Part shown: one piece after another, positions 38,446 to 46,740 of the stretch
How positions within the stretch are numbered: the stretch's first letter is position 1
How the letters are laid out: the number at the start of each line of letters is the position of its first letter
Assembly (NCBI RefSeq): GCF_014699005.1
Contig: NZ_JACWZY010000015.1
Location: 62,001-126,000 of the forward strand
DNA length: 64,000 bases
From: Spirosoma profusum
GTDB taxonomy: Bacteria; Bacteroidota; Bacteroidia; Cytophagales; Spirosomataceae
Direction of reading: 5' to 3'
Notes under the pieces: generated by a model
Databases searched by the model: none
What the model was told of the DNA's origin: nothing
The model's input: the letters and a program-made list of their open reading frames with translations, nothing else
Program-made: the position numbers and the translations under genes

Positions 38446-40359
38446 TTGACTGTCCGGCAGATTTTACAGCAATTTTGGGGATACTCGACCTTTCGGCCGC
38501 AGCAGGAAGACGTAGTGAATGCTGTGCTGGCTCGTCAGGACGTACTGGTGCTGATGCCGACAGGTGGTGGTAAATCTGTTTGTTTTCAGGTACCGGCATT
38601 GGCCTTGAAGGGCGTCTGCATTGTGGTTACGCCCCTCATCGCTCTGATGAAAGACCAGGTGGAGCAGTTACGTAAGCGGGGTATTCCGGCAGCTGCAATT
38701 TACTCCGGAATGCATTACCGCGAAATTGATACGACACTCGACAATTGCATCTACGGCAATCTTAAATTTCTCTACGTATCGCCCGAACGGCTTCGTACGG
38801 AAATCGTTATCGAGCGTGTCAAACAAATGACGGTCAACCTATTGGCTGTCGACGAAGCGCACTGCATTTCGGCCTGGGGTTACGATTTTCGTCCGCCATA
38901 TCTGCAAATCGCGGAGTTTCGACAGCTTATTCCTGATACGCCCGTTATTGCGCTGACGGCTTCAGCAACGCCCGACGTACAAGCCGATATTGTCGATAAA
39001 CTGATTTTACGAACACCGCAGATTTTCAAACAAACTTTTGCGCGGCCGAATCTGTCCTACTCAGCGGTTTTGGAAGAGGGGAAAGAAACCCGTTTGCTAC
39101 GTATCCTGCACAACGTACCGGGCTGTGCAGTAGTGTATGTGCGCAGCCGGAAGCAAACCCAGCAGATTGCGCAGTGGCTCGTTAAACAAGGCATTTCAGC
39201 CGATTATTACCACGCCGGTCTGACAACCCAACAACGAGCCGACAAACAGGACGCCTGGATTCAGGATAAAACACGGGTAATAGTAGCCACCAATGCTTTT
39301 GGGATGGGCATCGACAAACCCGATGTGCGCGCGGTTGTGCATCTGGACGTACCGGATTCGCTCGAAGCGTATTACCAGGAAGCGGGCCGTGCCGGACGCG
39401 ACGGGCAGAAATCATACGCCGTGATGCTCTACACACCCAGCGATTTAGAAAATTTACGTTTCCGAACCGAACAGCTTTATCAGCCCGTCGAGATGCTACG
39501 TCGGGTTTATCAGGCGGTGGCGAATTACACGGCTGTTCCCGTCGGCGGTGGTGAGTTCAGCAGTTATGATTTTGATATTGGCGCGTTTACGGCTACGTTC
39601 AGCCTGCCTCCGCAGGAAGCTCACTACGCCCTGAAGCAGTTGCAACTGGAAGGATTTATTCAGTTGACTGAGAATTTCTTTCATCCGTCGCGGCTGGCTA
39701 TCGTGCTTGATAACCGCGAATTATACGAGTTTCAGGTGATGAATTCCCGCTTCGATTCGTTTCTGAAACTGTTGTTACGTTTGTACGGGGGCGAGTTATT
39801 TACCGATTTCGTTACCATTTCAGAATCTACGCTGGCCCGAACATATCTCATGAATCAGGGCGAAATCGAGACTATGCTGGAGCAGCTTCACCAACGTAAC
39901 GTAGTGATTTACGAAAAGCAGAAAGACAAGCCACAGCTTACGTATTTGACGCCCCGTTTCGATGCGAAATCGCTTCCGGTGAACGTAGCAGAATTGAACC
40001 GTCGGAAAGAGCTGGCGTTACGTAAAGTGCAGGCCGCCACCATTTACACCGAACATGCCACGCAATGCCGCACCCGACTTTTGCAGGCGTATTTCGGTGA
40101 AAAACCAGGCGAAGCCTGCGGCATCTGCGACAACTGTTTGAAGAAGAAAAAGAAGGCTGAGAACGTAACGGCGGCTTTCCGGGAGCAGGTTCGCGAATAC
40201 GTAGCACTGGCCAATGGCCCCGGCGTATCGCCGAAGCAACTCGCCCATCACTTCGCCCAAATCGATGCCAACTCGCTCGCGCAAACTGTGAGGCAGATGC
40301 TGGCTGAAGAAGAAATCCGGTATACCAAAAGCGGCAATTTGACGCTGAATTTGGGATAA
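38446..40359 (+). CDS. recQ: ATP-dependent DNA helicase RecQ
   Basis: 3'-5' helicase for recombination and replication repair. Walker A is MPTGGGKSVCFQ. The DEAH box is VDEAHCISAWGYDFRPPY; the usual Gln of SQWGHDF is Ala and the His is Tyr. Helicase motifs IV-VI are present (VVYVRSRKQTQQIA, VIVATNAFGMGIDKPDVRAVVH, QEAGRAGRDGQ). The RecQ zinc cluster is CRTRLLQAYFGEKPGEACGICDNC, followed by a winged-helix region. An HRDC domain is not evident. The 637-residue length is normal. The start is TTG at 38446; no ATG is near. Confidence 0.94.
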   Translation: MTVRQILQQFWGYSTFRPQQEDVVNAVLARQDVLVLMPTGGGKSVCFQVPALALKGVCIVVTPLIALMKDQVEQLRKRGIPAAAIYSGMHYREIDTTLDNCIYGNLKFLYVSPERLRTEIVIERVKQMTVNLLAVDEAHCISAWGYDFRPPYLQIAEFRQLIPDTPVIALTASATPDVQADIVDKLILRTPQIFKQTFARPNLSYSAVLEEGKETRLLRILHNVPGCAVVYVRSRKQTQQIAQWLVKQGISADYYHAGLTTQQRADKQDAWIQDKTRVIVATNAFGMGIDKPDVRAVVHLDVPDSLEAYYQEAGRAGRDGQKSYAVMLYTPSDLENLRFRTEQLYQPVEMLRRVYQAVANYTAVPVGGGEFSSYDFDIGAFTATFSLPPQEAHYALKQLQLEGFIQLTENFFHPSRLAIVLDNRELYEFQVMNSRFDSFLKLLLRLYGGELFTDFVTISESTLARTYLMNQGEIETMLEQLHQRNVVIYEKQKDKPQLTYLTPRFDAKSLPVNVAELNRRKELALRKVQAATIYTEHATQCRTRLLQAYFGEKPGEACGICDNCLKKKKKAENVTAAFREQVREYVALANGPGVSPKQLAHHFAQIDANSLAQTVRQMLAEEEIRYTKSGNLTLNLG

Positions 40360-40454
40360 ACCGCTTTTCTAAATAGCTCCAAACAGCCCTAAAAAGCTTG
40401 TTTATAGTCCCAAACGTACCATTTACCCCATACTCTTGCTGTTTGTCCCTTAAG

Positions 40455-40487
40455 GTTGCTGGCTCATTTTTGAACGCTATAAGTTTG
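40455..40487 (+). promoter_or_regulatory. promoter of the DUF2141 gene (Bacteroidota type)
   Basis: GTTG at 40455-40458, a 21-base spacer, then TAAGTTTG at 40480-40487, an exact TAnnTTTG. The box ends 28 bases before the ATG at 40516. Confidence 0.65.
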
Positions 40488-40515
40488 TGCTGTCGAACCA
40501 AAAACAACGCAAACA

Positions 40516-40968
40516 ATGAAAACGCTTATCGCCCTCGGCTTACTGGTATTTTTTTCAAATCTGACTATCGCTCAACAAACTACGCCTGCTACGTCAGCTA
40601 CCGCAACTAAAGCCTATTCACTAACGATGGTTATCCACAATGTGAACAATCGGACTGGGAAATTATATATCGGTTTAGCCGTCGACCCAGCTAGCTTCCG
40701 GGGCGAATCCAAACAAACAAAAACAGTCGACGTAACACCATCAGGCGAAATCAGCGTTGTCTTCGAAGGGTTAGCTCCCGGTCGCTATGCCGTTCGATTA
40801 TATCAGGATTTAAACGCAAACAACAAACTGGATTTTTCAGGACAGATCCCCGCCGAACCATTTGGTTTTTCGAACATAACGATGCTCATGGGCCCGCCTG
40901 ATTTCGACCAATCGTCATTCGAGTTGAACGAGAATAAAAGCATTCGCATTGGTATGCTGGAAATGTAA
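40516..40968 (+). CDS. secreted DUF2141 protein
   Basis: A 150-residue exported protein. The signal [20 protein letters not shown] is followed by a Thr/Ala-rich spacer and a DUF2141 beta-sandwich: [24 protein letters not shown], then [31 protein letters not shown]. The DxNxNxxLD stretch looks like a calcium-binding loop. The function of the family is not established. It is a single-gene unit with its own promoter. Confidence 0.85.
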   Translation: MKTLIALGLLVFFSNLTIAQQTTPATSATATKAYSLTMVIHNVNNRTGKLYIGLAVDPASFRGESKQTKTVDVTPSGEISVVFEGLAPGRYAVRLYQDLNANNKLDFSGQIPAEPFGFSNITMLMGPPDFDQSSFELNENKSIRIGMLEM

Positions 40969-40993
40969 TTTCTATAGAAAAAATTGGCGGCTC

Positions 40994-41025
40994 TTGTTCG
41001 GAATAAAACAAACGCTTTATATTTG
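40994..41025 (+). promoter_or_regulatory. promoter of tRNA-Pro and probably of the trp leader
   Basis: TTG at 40994-40996, a 21-base spacer, then TATATTTG at 41018-41025, an exact TAnnTTTG. It ends 11 bases before the tRNA. No second such promoter is seen in the 37 bases between the tRNA and the trp leader peptide. Confidence 0.7.
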
Positions 41026-41036
41026 TGGCCTCAATG

Positions 41037-41113
41037 CGGGGTGTAGCGCAGCCTGGTAGCGTGCTACGTTCGGGACGTAGAGGTCGTGGGTTCGAATCCC
41101 GCCACCCCGACCA
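41037..41113 (+). tRNA. tRNA-Pro (anticodon CGG)
   Basis: A full cloverleaf can be drawn. The acceptor stem is CGGGGTG with CACCCCG (7 bp). The D stem GCGC/GCGT includes a G-U pair. The anticodon stem CTACG/CGTAG encloses loop TTCGGGA, with anticodon CGG at 41071-41073 for CCG codons. The T stem GTGGG/CCCGC flanks loop TTCGAAT. The CCA end is encoded. It is 77 nt long. The anticodon stem carries the ACGTA/TACGT word that is frequent in this genome. It is the only RNA gene I find. Confidence 0.97.
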
Positions 41114-41150
41114 AAGAAGGTTTTGATACCAGATATAGCAAACGAAAGAC

Positions 41151-41204
41151 ATGAATAATACGGTAAACATGATTTGGTGGTGGCACTCTCCTACGTTGGG
41201 ATGA
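41151..41204 (+). CDS. trpL: trp operon leader peptide with three Trp codons
   Basis: Short frame [17 protein letters not shown] (17 residues) with three consecutive TGG codons at 41175-41183. An internal ATG at 41169 would give 11 residues. A 12-bp terminator hairpin with a T-run follows at 41241-41277, and trpE starts at 41381. This is the layout of an attenuator leader: when charged tRNA-Trp is scarce, the ribosome stalls on the Trp codons. The gene is too short for ordinary gene calling. It resembles leaders reported upstream of Bacteroidota trp operons (the Bacteroid-trp motif). Confidence 0.85.
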   Translation: MNNTVNMIWWWHSPTLG

Positions 41205-41277
41205 GGGTTGCCGCTATTGTTGTTTACCAACACAATTTCCTAAGGCTCACCGTCATCCCGGTGAGCCTTATTTTTTT
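41182..41277 (+). promoter_or_regulatory. trp attenuator with alternative hairpins
   Basis: Three mutually competing pairings are visible. The pause-type hairpin pairs GGCA-CTC-TCC (41182-41191) with GGA, GAG and TGCC (41199-41212). The antiterminator pairs TTGGGATGA (41196-41204) with TCATCCCGG (41253-41261), 9 bp with two T-G pairs. The terminator is 41241-41270. The middle segment can join only one of the first two, so ribosome stalling at the Trp codons should free it for the antiterminator. GGTAAAC (41162-41168) and GTTTACC (41222-41228) can also pair. Confidence 0.75.
41241..41277 (+). terminator. attenuator terminator of the trp operon
   Basis: TAAGGCTCACCG (41241-41252) pairs perfectly with CGGTGAGCCTTA (41259-41270), followed by TTTTTTT. 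It stands between the leader peptide and trpE. Confidence 0.9.
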
Positions 41278-41282
41278 GGTTT

Positions 41283-41363
41283 GGCCCCGACAGGCTCCGG
41301 CTGTCGGAATCGCTATAGCGATTTACTCAGTAACTAAACCGACAGCCGGAGCCTGTTGGGGCC
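41283..41363. repeat. 25-bp inverted repeat between attenuator and trpE
   Basis: Left arm 41283-41307 and right arm 41339-41363 pair with one mismatch (GGCCCCGACAGGCTCCGG core). The word order matches the repeat at 11037-11126 (GGCCC..CCGGCTCTGGCTGT). It ends 17 bases before the trpE ATG. Confidence 0.8.
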
Positions 41364-41380
41364 TAATTGACTATAATCTT

Positions 41381-42832
41381 ATGACTATCGACTTAAAAAC
41401 TCCCACCTACAGCGTTATCAGCCGCCACAAACGGATGCTGGCCGACATCATCACGCCCGTAAGCATCTACCTGCGCATCCGCGACCGTTTCCTGAACAGC
41501 ATCCTGCTCGAAAGCTCGGATTATCACGGCAACGACAATAGTTTTTCTTACATCGCTTTCGATCCGGTAGCGCGGTTTTCTTACGATAGAGGTCAGCTAA
41601 CCACTCAATTACCGGGCCAGCCTGAACAAACGCGTGAACTACCCGTACAGGCCATGCGGGAAGCGTTGCAGACGTTTAAGGATAGTTTCAAGCACGAGAA
41701 ATCGCCGTTTTCGTTTATCACCAACGGCTTGTTTGGCTATTTCGGCTATCCGTCGGTGCAGGGCTTCGAGGATATTACGTTACAGGCTACCATTCCGACT
41801 GAGAACCAGATTCCGGCGGCTGTTTTTACCGTTTATCGTTACGTTCTGGCAATCAATCACTTCAAAGACGAGCTTCATCTTTTCGAGCACAGCTATCTGC
41901 CAGATAACGTAACGGAATCCGAAAATGCCGAAACGGCGGATGGACTCGATTACATCAGCGACCTGATTACGAGCCGAAACTATCCAACGTATTCGTTCAG
42001 CCCAGCCGGACCCGAACAGTCGAACTTTACCGACGATGAATTTCGGGCTATTATTCAGAAAGGAAAAGACCACTGTCAACGGGGCGATGTGTTCCAGATT
42101 GTCCTGTCGCGCCGGTTTTCGACGCCGTTTCAGGGCGACGAATTCAATGTATATCGGGCGCTACGTTCGCTGAATCCATCGCCATATCTGTTTTATTTCG
42201 ATTACGGCAACTATAAATTATTCGGTTCATCACCCGAATCGCAGATTGTCATCAAAAATCGACAGGCAACTATTTACCCTATCGCTGGTACGTTCAGGCG
42301 CACGGGCGACGACGTTCACGATGCCGAGTTAGCACAAAAACTCTATGATGATCCGAAAGAATCGGCCGAGCACGTAATGCTGGTTGACCTGGCACGTAAC
42401 GACCTCAGCCGCAACTGCGACGTAGTGAATGTCGAGACGTTTAAGGAAGTACAATACTATTCGCACGTCATTCACCTCGTTTCGAAAGTAGTCGGCGATT
42501 TGACAGAAAACGCTGATCCACTGCAAATTGTAGCCGAAACTTTCCCGGCCGGTACGTTATCAGGAGCACCCAAACACATGGCCATGCAGTTGATAGACCG
42601 TTATGAAAATATAAGCCGCAGTTTTTACTCGGGCAGCATTGGTTACATGGGTTTCGACGGCGAGTTTAATCACGCCATCATGATTCGGACGTTTATGAGC
42701 AAAGACAATACGTTGTATTATCAGGCTGGCGCCGGTATCGTGGCGAAGTCGGTGGTGGAAAGCGAATTACAGGAAGTGCATAATAAACTGGCCGCTCTTC
42801 GAACGGCTCTCGAACAGGCGAAATCTATTTGA
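41381..42832 (+). CDS. trpE: anthranilate synthase component I
   Basis: Makes anthranilate from chorismate with ammonia supplied by TrpG. The start is ATG at 41381 (MTIDLKTPTYSVISRHKRM). A longer frame starting at 41174 would run through the attenuator. Motifs include the Trp feedback-binding region LLESSD near the N-terminus (residues around 47-52), PSPYLFYFDYGNYKLFGSSPESQI, YPIAGTFRRTG, DLARNDLSRNCDVVNV, FPAGTLSGAPKHMAMQLID and YQAGAGIVAKSVVESE. It has 483 residues. The LLESSD element suggests feedback inhibition by tryptophan in addition to attenuation. Confidence 0.96.
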   Translation: MTIDLKTPTYSVISRHKRMLADIITPVSIYLRIRDRFLNSILLESSDYHGNDNSFSYIAFDPVARFSYDRGQLTTQLPGQPEQTRELPVQAMREALQTFKDSFKHEKSPFSFITNGLFGYFGYPSVQGFEDITLQATIPTENQIPAAVFTVYRYVLAINHFKDELHLFEHSYLPDNVTESENAETADGLDYISDLITSRNYPTYSFSPAGPEQSNFTDDEFRAIIQKGKDHCQRGDVFQIVLSRRFSTPFQGDEFNVYRALRSLNPSPYLFYFDYGNYKLFGSSPESQIVIKNRQATIYPIAGTFRRTGDDVHDAELAQKLYDDPKESAEHVMLVDLARNDLSRNCDVVNVETFKEVQYYSHVIHLVSKVVGDLTENADPLQIVAETFPAGTLSGAPKHMAMQLIDRYENISRSFYSGSIGYMGFDGEFNHAIMIRTFMSKDNTLYYQAGAGIVAKSVVESELQEVHNKLAALRTALEQAKSI

Positions 42833-42833
42833 T

Positions 42834-42910
42834 GAATAATGTATAATGGTTAATGCATACTTAAGTCCATCGCTAGCCATTATTCATTTAACATTGACCA
42901 TTTTACATTC
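42834..42910. repeat. imperfect inverted repeat, ATGAATAATG-type, trpE-trpG gap
   Basis: The left part (from 42834, next to the trpE TGA) has GAATAATGTATAATGG, and the right part has CATTATTCATTTAACATTG and CATTTTACATTC. It pairs imperfectly and shares words with 44505-44616. Confidence 0.6.
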
Positions 42911-42915
42911 AAAAA

Positions 42916-43482
42916 ATGAAACTTTTAGTCTTAGATAATTACGATTCGTTCACATATAATCTGGTGTATATACTGCGCGAGTTGGGGCAGAAACCGGATG
43001 TGATTCGGAACAACAAAATAGCGATTGAAGATGTTGGGCAATACGACAAAATCATGCTTTCGCCGGGGCCGGGTATTCCATCCGAAGCAGGTATCATGCA
43101 GGATTTGGTACGTGAATACGGTCCTACGAAAAGTATTTTGGGAATTTGTCTCGGTCATCAGGGCATCGGTGAAGTGTACGGCGCTCGTCTGGAAAACCTC
43201 GGTGACGTATTGCATGGCGTTGCCCACAAAGCCAGTATCACCGATCGGTCTGAAAAGCTTTTTTCCGACATTCCCGACGAGCTAACCGTGGGTCGCTATC
43301 ACTCCTGGACCGTCGTTCCCGACTCAATTCCCGATGAGCTACGTATCACGGCCATCGACGAACAGGGTCGAGTTATGGGTCTGGCACATACCCGTTATGA
43401 TGTGCGGGGGCTACAATTCCACCCCGAATCGGTGCTGACCGAAAACGGCGTGAAAATGATTCAGAATTGGTTAGCCCTGTAG
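42916..43482 (+). CDS. trpG: anthranilate synthase component II (glutamine amidotransferase)
   Basis: Class I glutamine amidotransferase that supplies ammonia to TrpE. The start is MKLLVLDNYDSFTYNLVYIL. The oxyanion motif is MLSPGPGIPSEAG. The nucleophile Cys is in LGICLGHQGIGEVYG, and the His-Glu pair in GLQFHPESVLTENG. The 188-residue length is normal. It may also serve para-aminobenzoate synthesis, as in many bacteria. The stop codon lies inside the palindrome at 43479-43506. Confidence 0.95.
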   Translation: MKLLVLDNYDSFTYNLVYILRELGQKPDVIRNNKIAIEDVGQYDKIMLSPGPGIPSEAGIMQDLVREYGPTKSILGICLGHQGIGEVYGARLENLGDVLHGVAHKASITDRSEKLFSDIPDELTVGRYHSWTVVPDSIPDELRITAIDEQGRVMGLAHTRYDVRGLQFHPESVLTENGVKMIQNWLAL

Positions 43483-43506
43483 AGACAAGGCATGCCTTGT
43501 CTCTAC
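43479..43506. repeat. perfect 28-bp palindrome at the trpG stop
   Basis: The sequence GTAGAGACAAGGCA and its reverse complement form a perfect palindrome of 28 bases with no loop. It includes the trpG TAG stop and ends 14 bases before trpD. It matches the right half of the repeat at 9258-9375. Confidence 0.85.
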
Positions 43507-43520
43507 ACAATCAAACACCC

Positions 43521-44507
43521 ATGAAAGCAATCTTAAATCATCTTTTTGAATACAAATATCTTACTAAAGATCAGGCGCGCGAAGTGCTGCTTGGCATTGG
43601 TCGTGGCGAATACAACGCGGCCCAAATCGCTTCGTTTCTAACCGTTTACATGATGCGAAGCCTGCGATTGGAAGAACTCGAAGGCTTCCGCGACGCCATG
43701 CTTGAACTCTGCCTGCCCGTCGACTTGTCTGCTTATGATCCGATGGACCTCTGTGGCACCGGGGGCGATGGGAAAGACACGTTTAACATCTCAACGCTGT
43801 CGTCTTTTGTGGTAGCCGGGGCTGGCCAACACGTTGCCAAACATGGCAATCACGGCGTATCGTCGCTGGTGGGCTCGTCGACTGTCATGGAACGGCTTGG
43901 CTACAAGTTCACTAATGATGTGGGCGAGTTACAGCGTAAAATGGAAACGGCGGGTATTTGTTTTCTCCATGCACCCCTGTTTCATCCGGCCATGAAGAAC
44001 GTAGCACCGATTCGGAAGGATCTTGGCGTAAAGACATTTTTCAACGTATTAGGGCCGATGATCAATCCGGCAAAGCCTCAAAAACAGCTCGTTGGGGTGT
44101 TCAGCCTTGAATTGGCGCGATTATATGCGTACCTTTATCAGCAAACCGACAAACGTTTCATGATTCTGCATACGCTGGACGGCTACGACGAGATCTCGCT
44201 GACGGGTCCGTTTAAAGTCATCAGCAATCAGACCGAGCAGATTCTGGAACCGAGCGAATTAGGAATGACTACGCTGGAAGCAGACGCATTGGCAGGTGGT
44301 CATACACTCGATGAATCAGCCCAGATATTCATGAACGTATTGAACGACGAAGCAACCCCTGCCCAGAAACAAGCCGTTTTAGCCAACTCGGCAATGGCGT
44401 TGCTGGCAGCCGGGAAAGCCTCTACTCGGGAAGAAGCTGTACATGTAGCCCGAGAGTCGCTGGAAAGTGGCCGGGCATTGGCAAGTTTTAAGAAACTGAT
44501 CGGATAA
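43521..44507 (+). CDS. trpD: anthranilate phosphoribosyltransferase
   Basis: Joins anthranilate to phosphoribosyl pyrophosphate. The start at 43521 (MKAILNHLFEYKYLTKDQA) is chosen over an upstream GTG at 43467. Motifs are CGTGGDGKDTFNISTLSSFVVAG, KHGNHGVSSLVGSSTVMERLG, FLHAPLFHPAMKNVAPIRKDLGVKTFFNVLGPMINPA and TLDGYDEISL. The 328-residue length is normal. The stop is overlapped by the repeat at 44505. Confidence 0.96.
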   Translation: MKAILNHLFEYKYLTKDQAREVLLGIGRGEYNAAQIASFLTVYMMRSLRLEELEGFRDAMLELCLPVDLSAYDPMDLCGTGGDGKDTFNISTLSSFVVAGAGQHVAKHGNHGVSSLVGSSTVMERLGYKFTNDVGELQRKMETAGICFLHAPLFHPAMKNVAPIRKDLGVKTFFNVLGPMINPAKPQKQLVGVFSLELARLYAYLYQQTDKRFMILHTLDGYDEISLTGPFKVISNQTEQILEPSELGMTTLEADALAGGHTLDESAQIFMNVLNDEATPAQKQAVLANSAMALLAAGKASTREEAVHVARESLESGRALASFKKLIG

Positions 44508-44616
44508 TGAATAATGCAAAATGGGTAATGAATAATGCATACTGAAATTGACTTCTCTAGTAACAAGGTTTGCTGAGAATTCAATATTCATTAGACATTA
44601 TTCATTATTCATTCAT
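44505..44616. repeat. inverted repeat, ATGAATAATG-type, trpD-trpC gap
   Basis: The left part (44505-44540) begins at the trpD TAA and has two ATGAATAATGC words. The right part (44584-44616) has CATTATTCATTATTCATTCAT. Pairing is imperfect. Same word family as 42834-42910. Confidence 0.65.
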
Positions 44617-44623
44617 CTAAAAA

Positions 44624-45433
44624 ATGACGATTCTTGATCGAATTATTGCCCAGAAACGAATCGAAGTAGCTCAGCGCAGGGAAGCCACGCCAATAACCGC
44701 CCTGGAGCAAATGCCTCACTTTATGCGGCATTGCCTATCGGCACGCGACGCCGTTCAGAGTTTTCGCTCAACGGGTATCATTGCGGAATTCAAACGCCAG
44801 TCTCCCTCAAAAGGCATTATTAACGATCGGGCCGACGTAGCGGAAACCACGCAGGGATACGTTCGTTCTGGCGCGGCCGTGTTATCAATACTTACCGATG
44901 AGCCTTTTTTTGGCGGTACACCCGCTGATTTACAGGCAGCCCGAATCGCCAATCCAGAAACGCCCATACTACGTAAGGATTTCATTATTGACCGTTACCA
45001 GCTTCTGGAAGCCAAAGCCTGGGGTGCCGACGTAGTGCTCCTCATTGCTGCCTGCCTGACGCCCGAGGAAGTAGCAGAGTTAAGCATGCAGGCGCATGAT
45101 TTGAGCTTGCAGGTGCTGCTGGAGGTTCACGATGAAGAAGAACTGGAACGTAGCATTACCCCAAATATTGATTTAGTAGGTGTGAATAACCGTAACCTGA
45201 AGACATTTACTACGTCTATTGATACGTCGTTACGTCTGGTTGAGCGCATTCCCGATACGTTTGCCAAAATCAGTGAAAGCGGGTTGCACGATGCCGAAAC
45301 CATGCGCACGTTGTTCCGAGCCGGTTTCGATGGTTTTCTGATTGGTGAAGCATTCATGAAAACCGACGATCCAGCTCAGGCATTGGCGAAATTGGTTTCC
45401 GAATTTAACCTAAACAATACTTTGTCAATTTAA
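44624..45433 (+). CDS. trpC: indole-3-glycerol phosphate synthase
   Basis: Closes the indole ring of indole-3-glycerol phosphate. The N-terminal part is MTILDRIIAQKRIEVAQRRE. Motifs are IIAEFKRQSPSKGIIN (catalytic Lys), AVLSILTDEPFFGGT, LRKDFIIDRYQLLEAKAWGADVVLLIAACL, VGVNNRNLKTFTTSID, and ESGLHDAETM and GFLIGEAFMKTDDP. The 269-residue length is normal. trpF starts 12 bases after its stop. Confidence 0.96.
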   Translation: MTILDRIIAQKRIEVAQRREATPITALEQMPHFMRHCLSARDAVQSFRSTGIIAEFKRQSPSKGIINDRADVAETTQGYVRSGAAVLSILTDEPFFGGTPADLQAARIANPETPILRKDFIIDRYQLLEAKAWGADVVLLIAACLTPEEVAELSMQAHDLSLQVLLEVHDEEELERSITPNIDLVGVNNRNLKTFTTSIDTSLRLVERIPDTFAKISESGLHDAETMRTLFRAGFDGFLIGEAFMKTDDPAQALAKLVSEFNLNNTLSI

Positions 45434-45445
45434 CTTGTACGAGCC

Positions 45446-46090
45446 ATGAAAATCAAAGTGTGCGGTCTGCGTGATGCTGACAACCTGAAAGAGATTGCCG
45501 CCCTTGGTCCTGACTTTGTTGGATTTATCTTCTATGACCAGTCACCGCGCTTTGTTGGCGAGGAGTTAGACGAAGCCGTTGTTAAGGCCCTACCCCGATC
45601 GATTCGGAAAGTTGGCGTGTTTGTAAACGCTAGTCCCGACTATATTCTGCGCACCGTTAAGAAATATGATTTTCAGTACGTTCAGTTGCATGGTACCGAA
45701 ACGCCGGAGTATTGCCGCAGCCTGCGCAACCGGGGCATCAATATCATCAAAGCGTTTCGGGTCGATGAATCGTTTAACTTTTCGATGCTGAACAACTTTA
45801 AAGCCCAGTGCGACTTTTTCCTGTTCGACGCTAAAGGCGACCAACCTGGCGGCAACGGCGTTACGTTTGACTGGAACATCCTGAACCGCTACGATAACGA
45901 AAAGCCGTTTTTCATCAGCGGAGGCATCGGCCTGGATAACCTAAGCCAGCTTGATACGTTGAAAGGCATGAAACTCTACGGCGTCGACGTAAACAGTCAG
46001 GTAGAAACGGCGCCAGGCGTGAAAGACGTAGCAAAAGTGAAAGAACTGATTAACCGGGTTCGTCCGATTGAGGAGGAAGAAACGGTGTAA
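45446..46090 (+). CDS. trpF: phosphoribosylanthranilate isomerase
   Basis: Isomerises PRA to CdRP. The start is MKIKVCGLRDADNLKEIAALGPDFVGFIFYDQSPRFV, with the catalytic Cys in KVCGL. YVQLHGTETPEYC, FLFDAKGDQPGGNGVTFDW (catalytic Asp) and FISGGIGLDNL follow. The 214-residue length is normal. It is a separate gene from trpC, and the next gene on the strand belongs to the inserted toxin-antitoxin pair. Confidence 0.96.
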   Translation: MKIKVCGLRDADNLKEIAALGPDFVGFIFYDQSPRFVGEELDEAVVKALPRSIRKVGVFVNASPDYILRTVKKYDFQYVQLHGTETPEYCRSLRNRGINIIKAFRVDESFNFSMLNNFKAQCDFFLFDAKGDQPGGNGVTFDWNILNRYDNEKPFFISGGIGLDNLSQLDTLKGMKLYGVDVNSQVETAPGVKDVAKVKELINRVRPIEEEETV

Positions 46091-46139
46091 TCAACTTTTT
46101 GCCACGCTAGTCTTGTTAACCAACTAAACAACAACGCTG

Positions 46140-46346
46140 ATGGAAACGAGAAAGAAACTTGATGAAATTCCTCCATTAAGGAGAGGGCAGAGCTATAAAC
46201 CTGGAGATATCAAACGATGGGGTGTTGAGCGTTTCTTCGAAGCAGTTATACCAAAGACTCCATTTACTCGCCAATTTCCAGATTTTACAGAAGAAGAGAA
46301 TCGGCGGATGGATGAACTCCTGGCTGAAAGTGACCGGGGTGCATGA
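46140..46346 (+). CDS. putative antitoxin paired with a PIN toxin
   Basis: A 68-residue charged protein (METRKKLDEIPPLRRGQSYKPGDIKRWGVERFFEA) with a C-terminal acidic helix (DFTEEENRRMDELLAE). No DNA-binding family is recognised. It overlaps the following PIN gene by 4 bases (ATGA), the usual arrangement of VapBC-type pairs. Function is inferred from that position. Confidence 0.65.
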   Translation: METRKKLDEIPPLRRGQSYKPGDIKRWGVERFFEAVIPKTPFTRQFPDFTEEENRRMDELLAESDRGA

Positions 46347-46735
46347 TTTACGAGACTAATTTATTAATACGGCACATTCGGCAAAAAACGCTACCACCAG
46401 CCAGAACAATATTGGCTATTGTTGTCATTGGTGAACTGGAAGCCTTTGCGCTCAAAGCAGACTGGGGCGCACAAAAGCTAGATTTTATGCGCGATATGGT
46501 CGAGCAATATCCACCTGTCGACATAACAAATGACTTAATAAGGTATTATGCCGAAATAGATGCGTATAGCCAAGGGAAGCTACAAGGGTATTCACTAGGA
46601 ACCTCCGCCCGAAACATGGGCAAAAACGATATTTGGATACCAGCGACGGCTTTGTACCTGGATATGGAACTCCACACCACCGATAACGACTTCGATCATC
46701 TCCCAACGTTAGGATTACGCTTAGTTAAGCACTGA
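46343..46735 (+). CDS. PIN-domain toxin-like protein (VapC type)
   Basis: A 130-residue PIN-domain protein; VapC toxins cut tRNA or rRNA. The first acidic position reads [11 protein letters not shown], with Glu where most PIN proteins have Asp (LDTN). Further acidic residues are in [22 protein letters not shown] and TTDNDFDHL, so the metal site could still work. It is located in the trp operon between trpF and trpB, and trpB starts 5 bases after its stop, so it is likely co-transcribed. Confidence 0.8.
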   Translation: MIYETNLLIRHIRQKTLPPARTILAIVVIGELEAFALKADWGAQKLDFMRDMVEQYPPVDITNDLIRYYAEIDAYSQGKLQGYSLGTSARNMGKNDIWIPATALYLDMELHTTDNDFDHLPTLGLRLVKH

Positions 46736-46740
46736 TAATT

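Noticed and set aside
41037..41113. tRNA-Pro as an integration site of a genomic island
   Set aside because: No integrase or direct repeat of the tRNA 3' end was seen; the genes behind it are the trp operon.
41174..41380. N-terminal extension of trpE
   Set aside because: The extended frame runs through the terminator and the inverted repeat; TrpE homology begins after the ATG at 41381.
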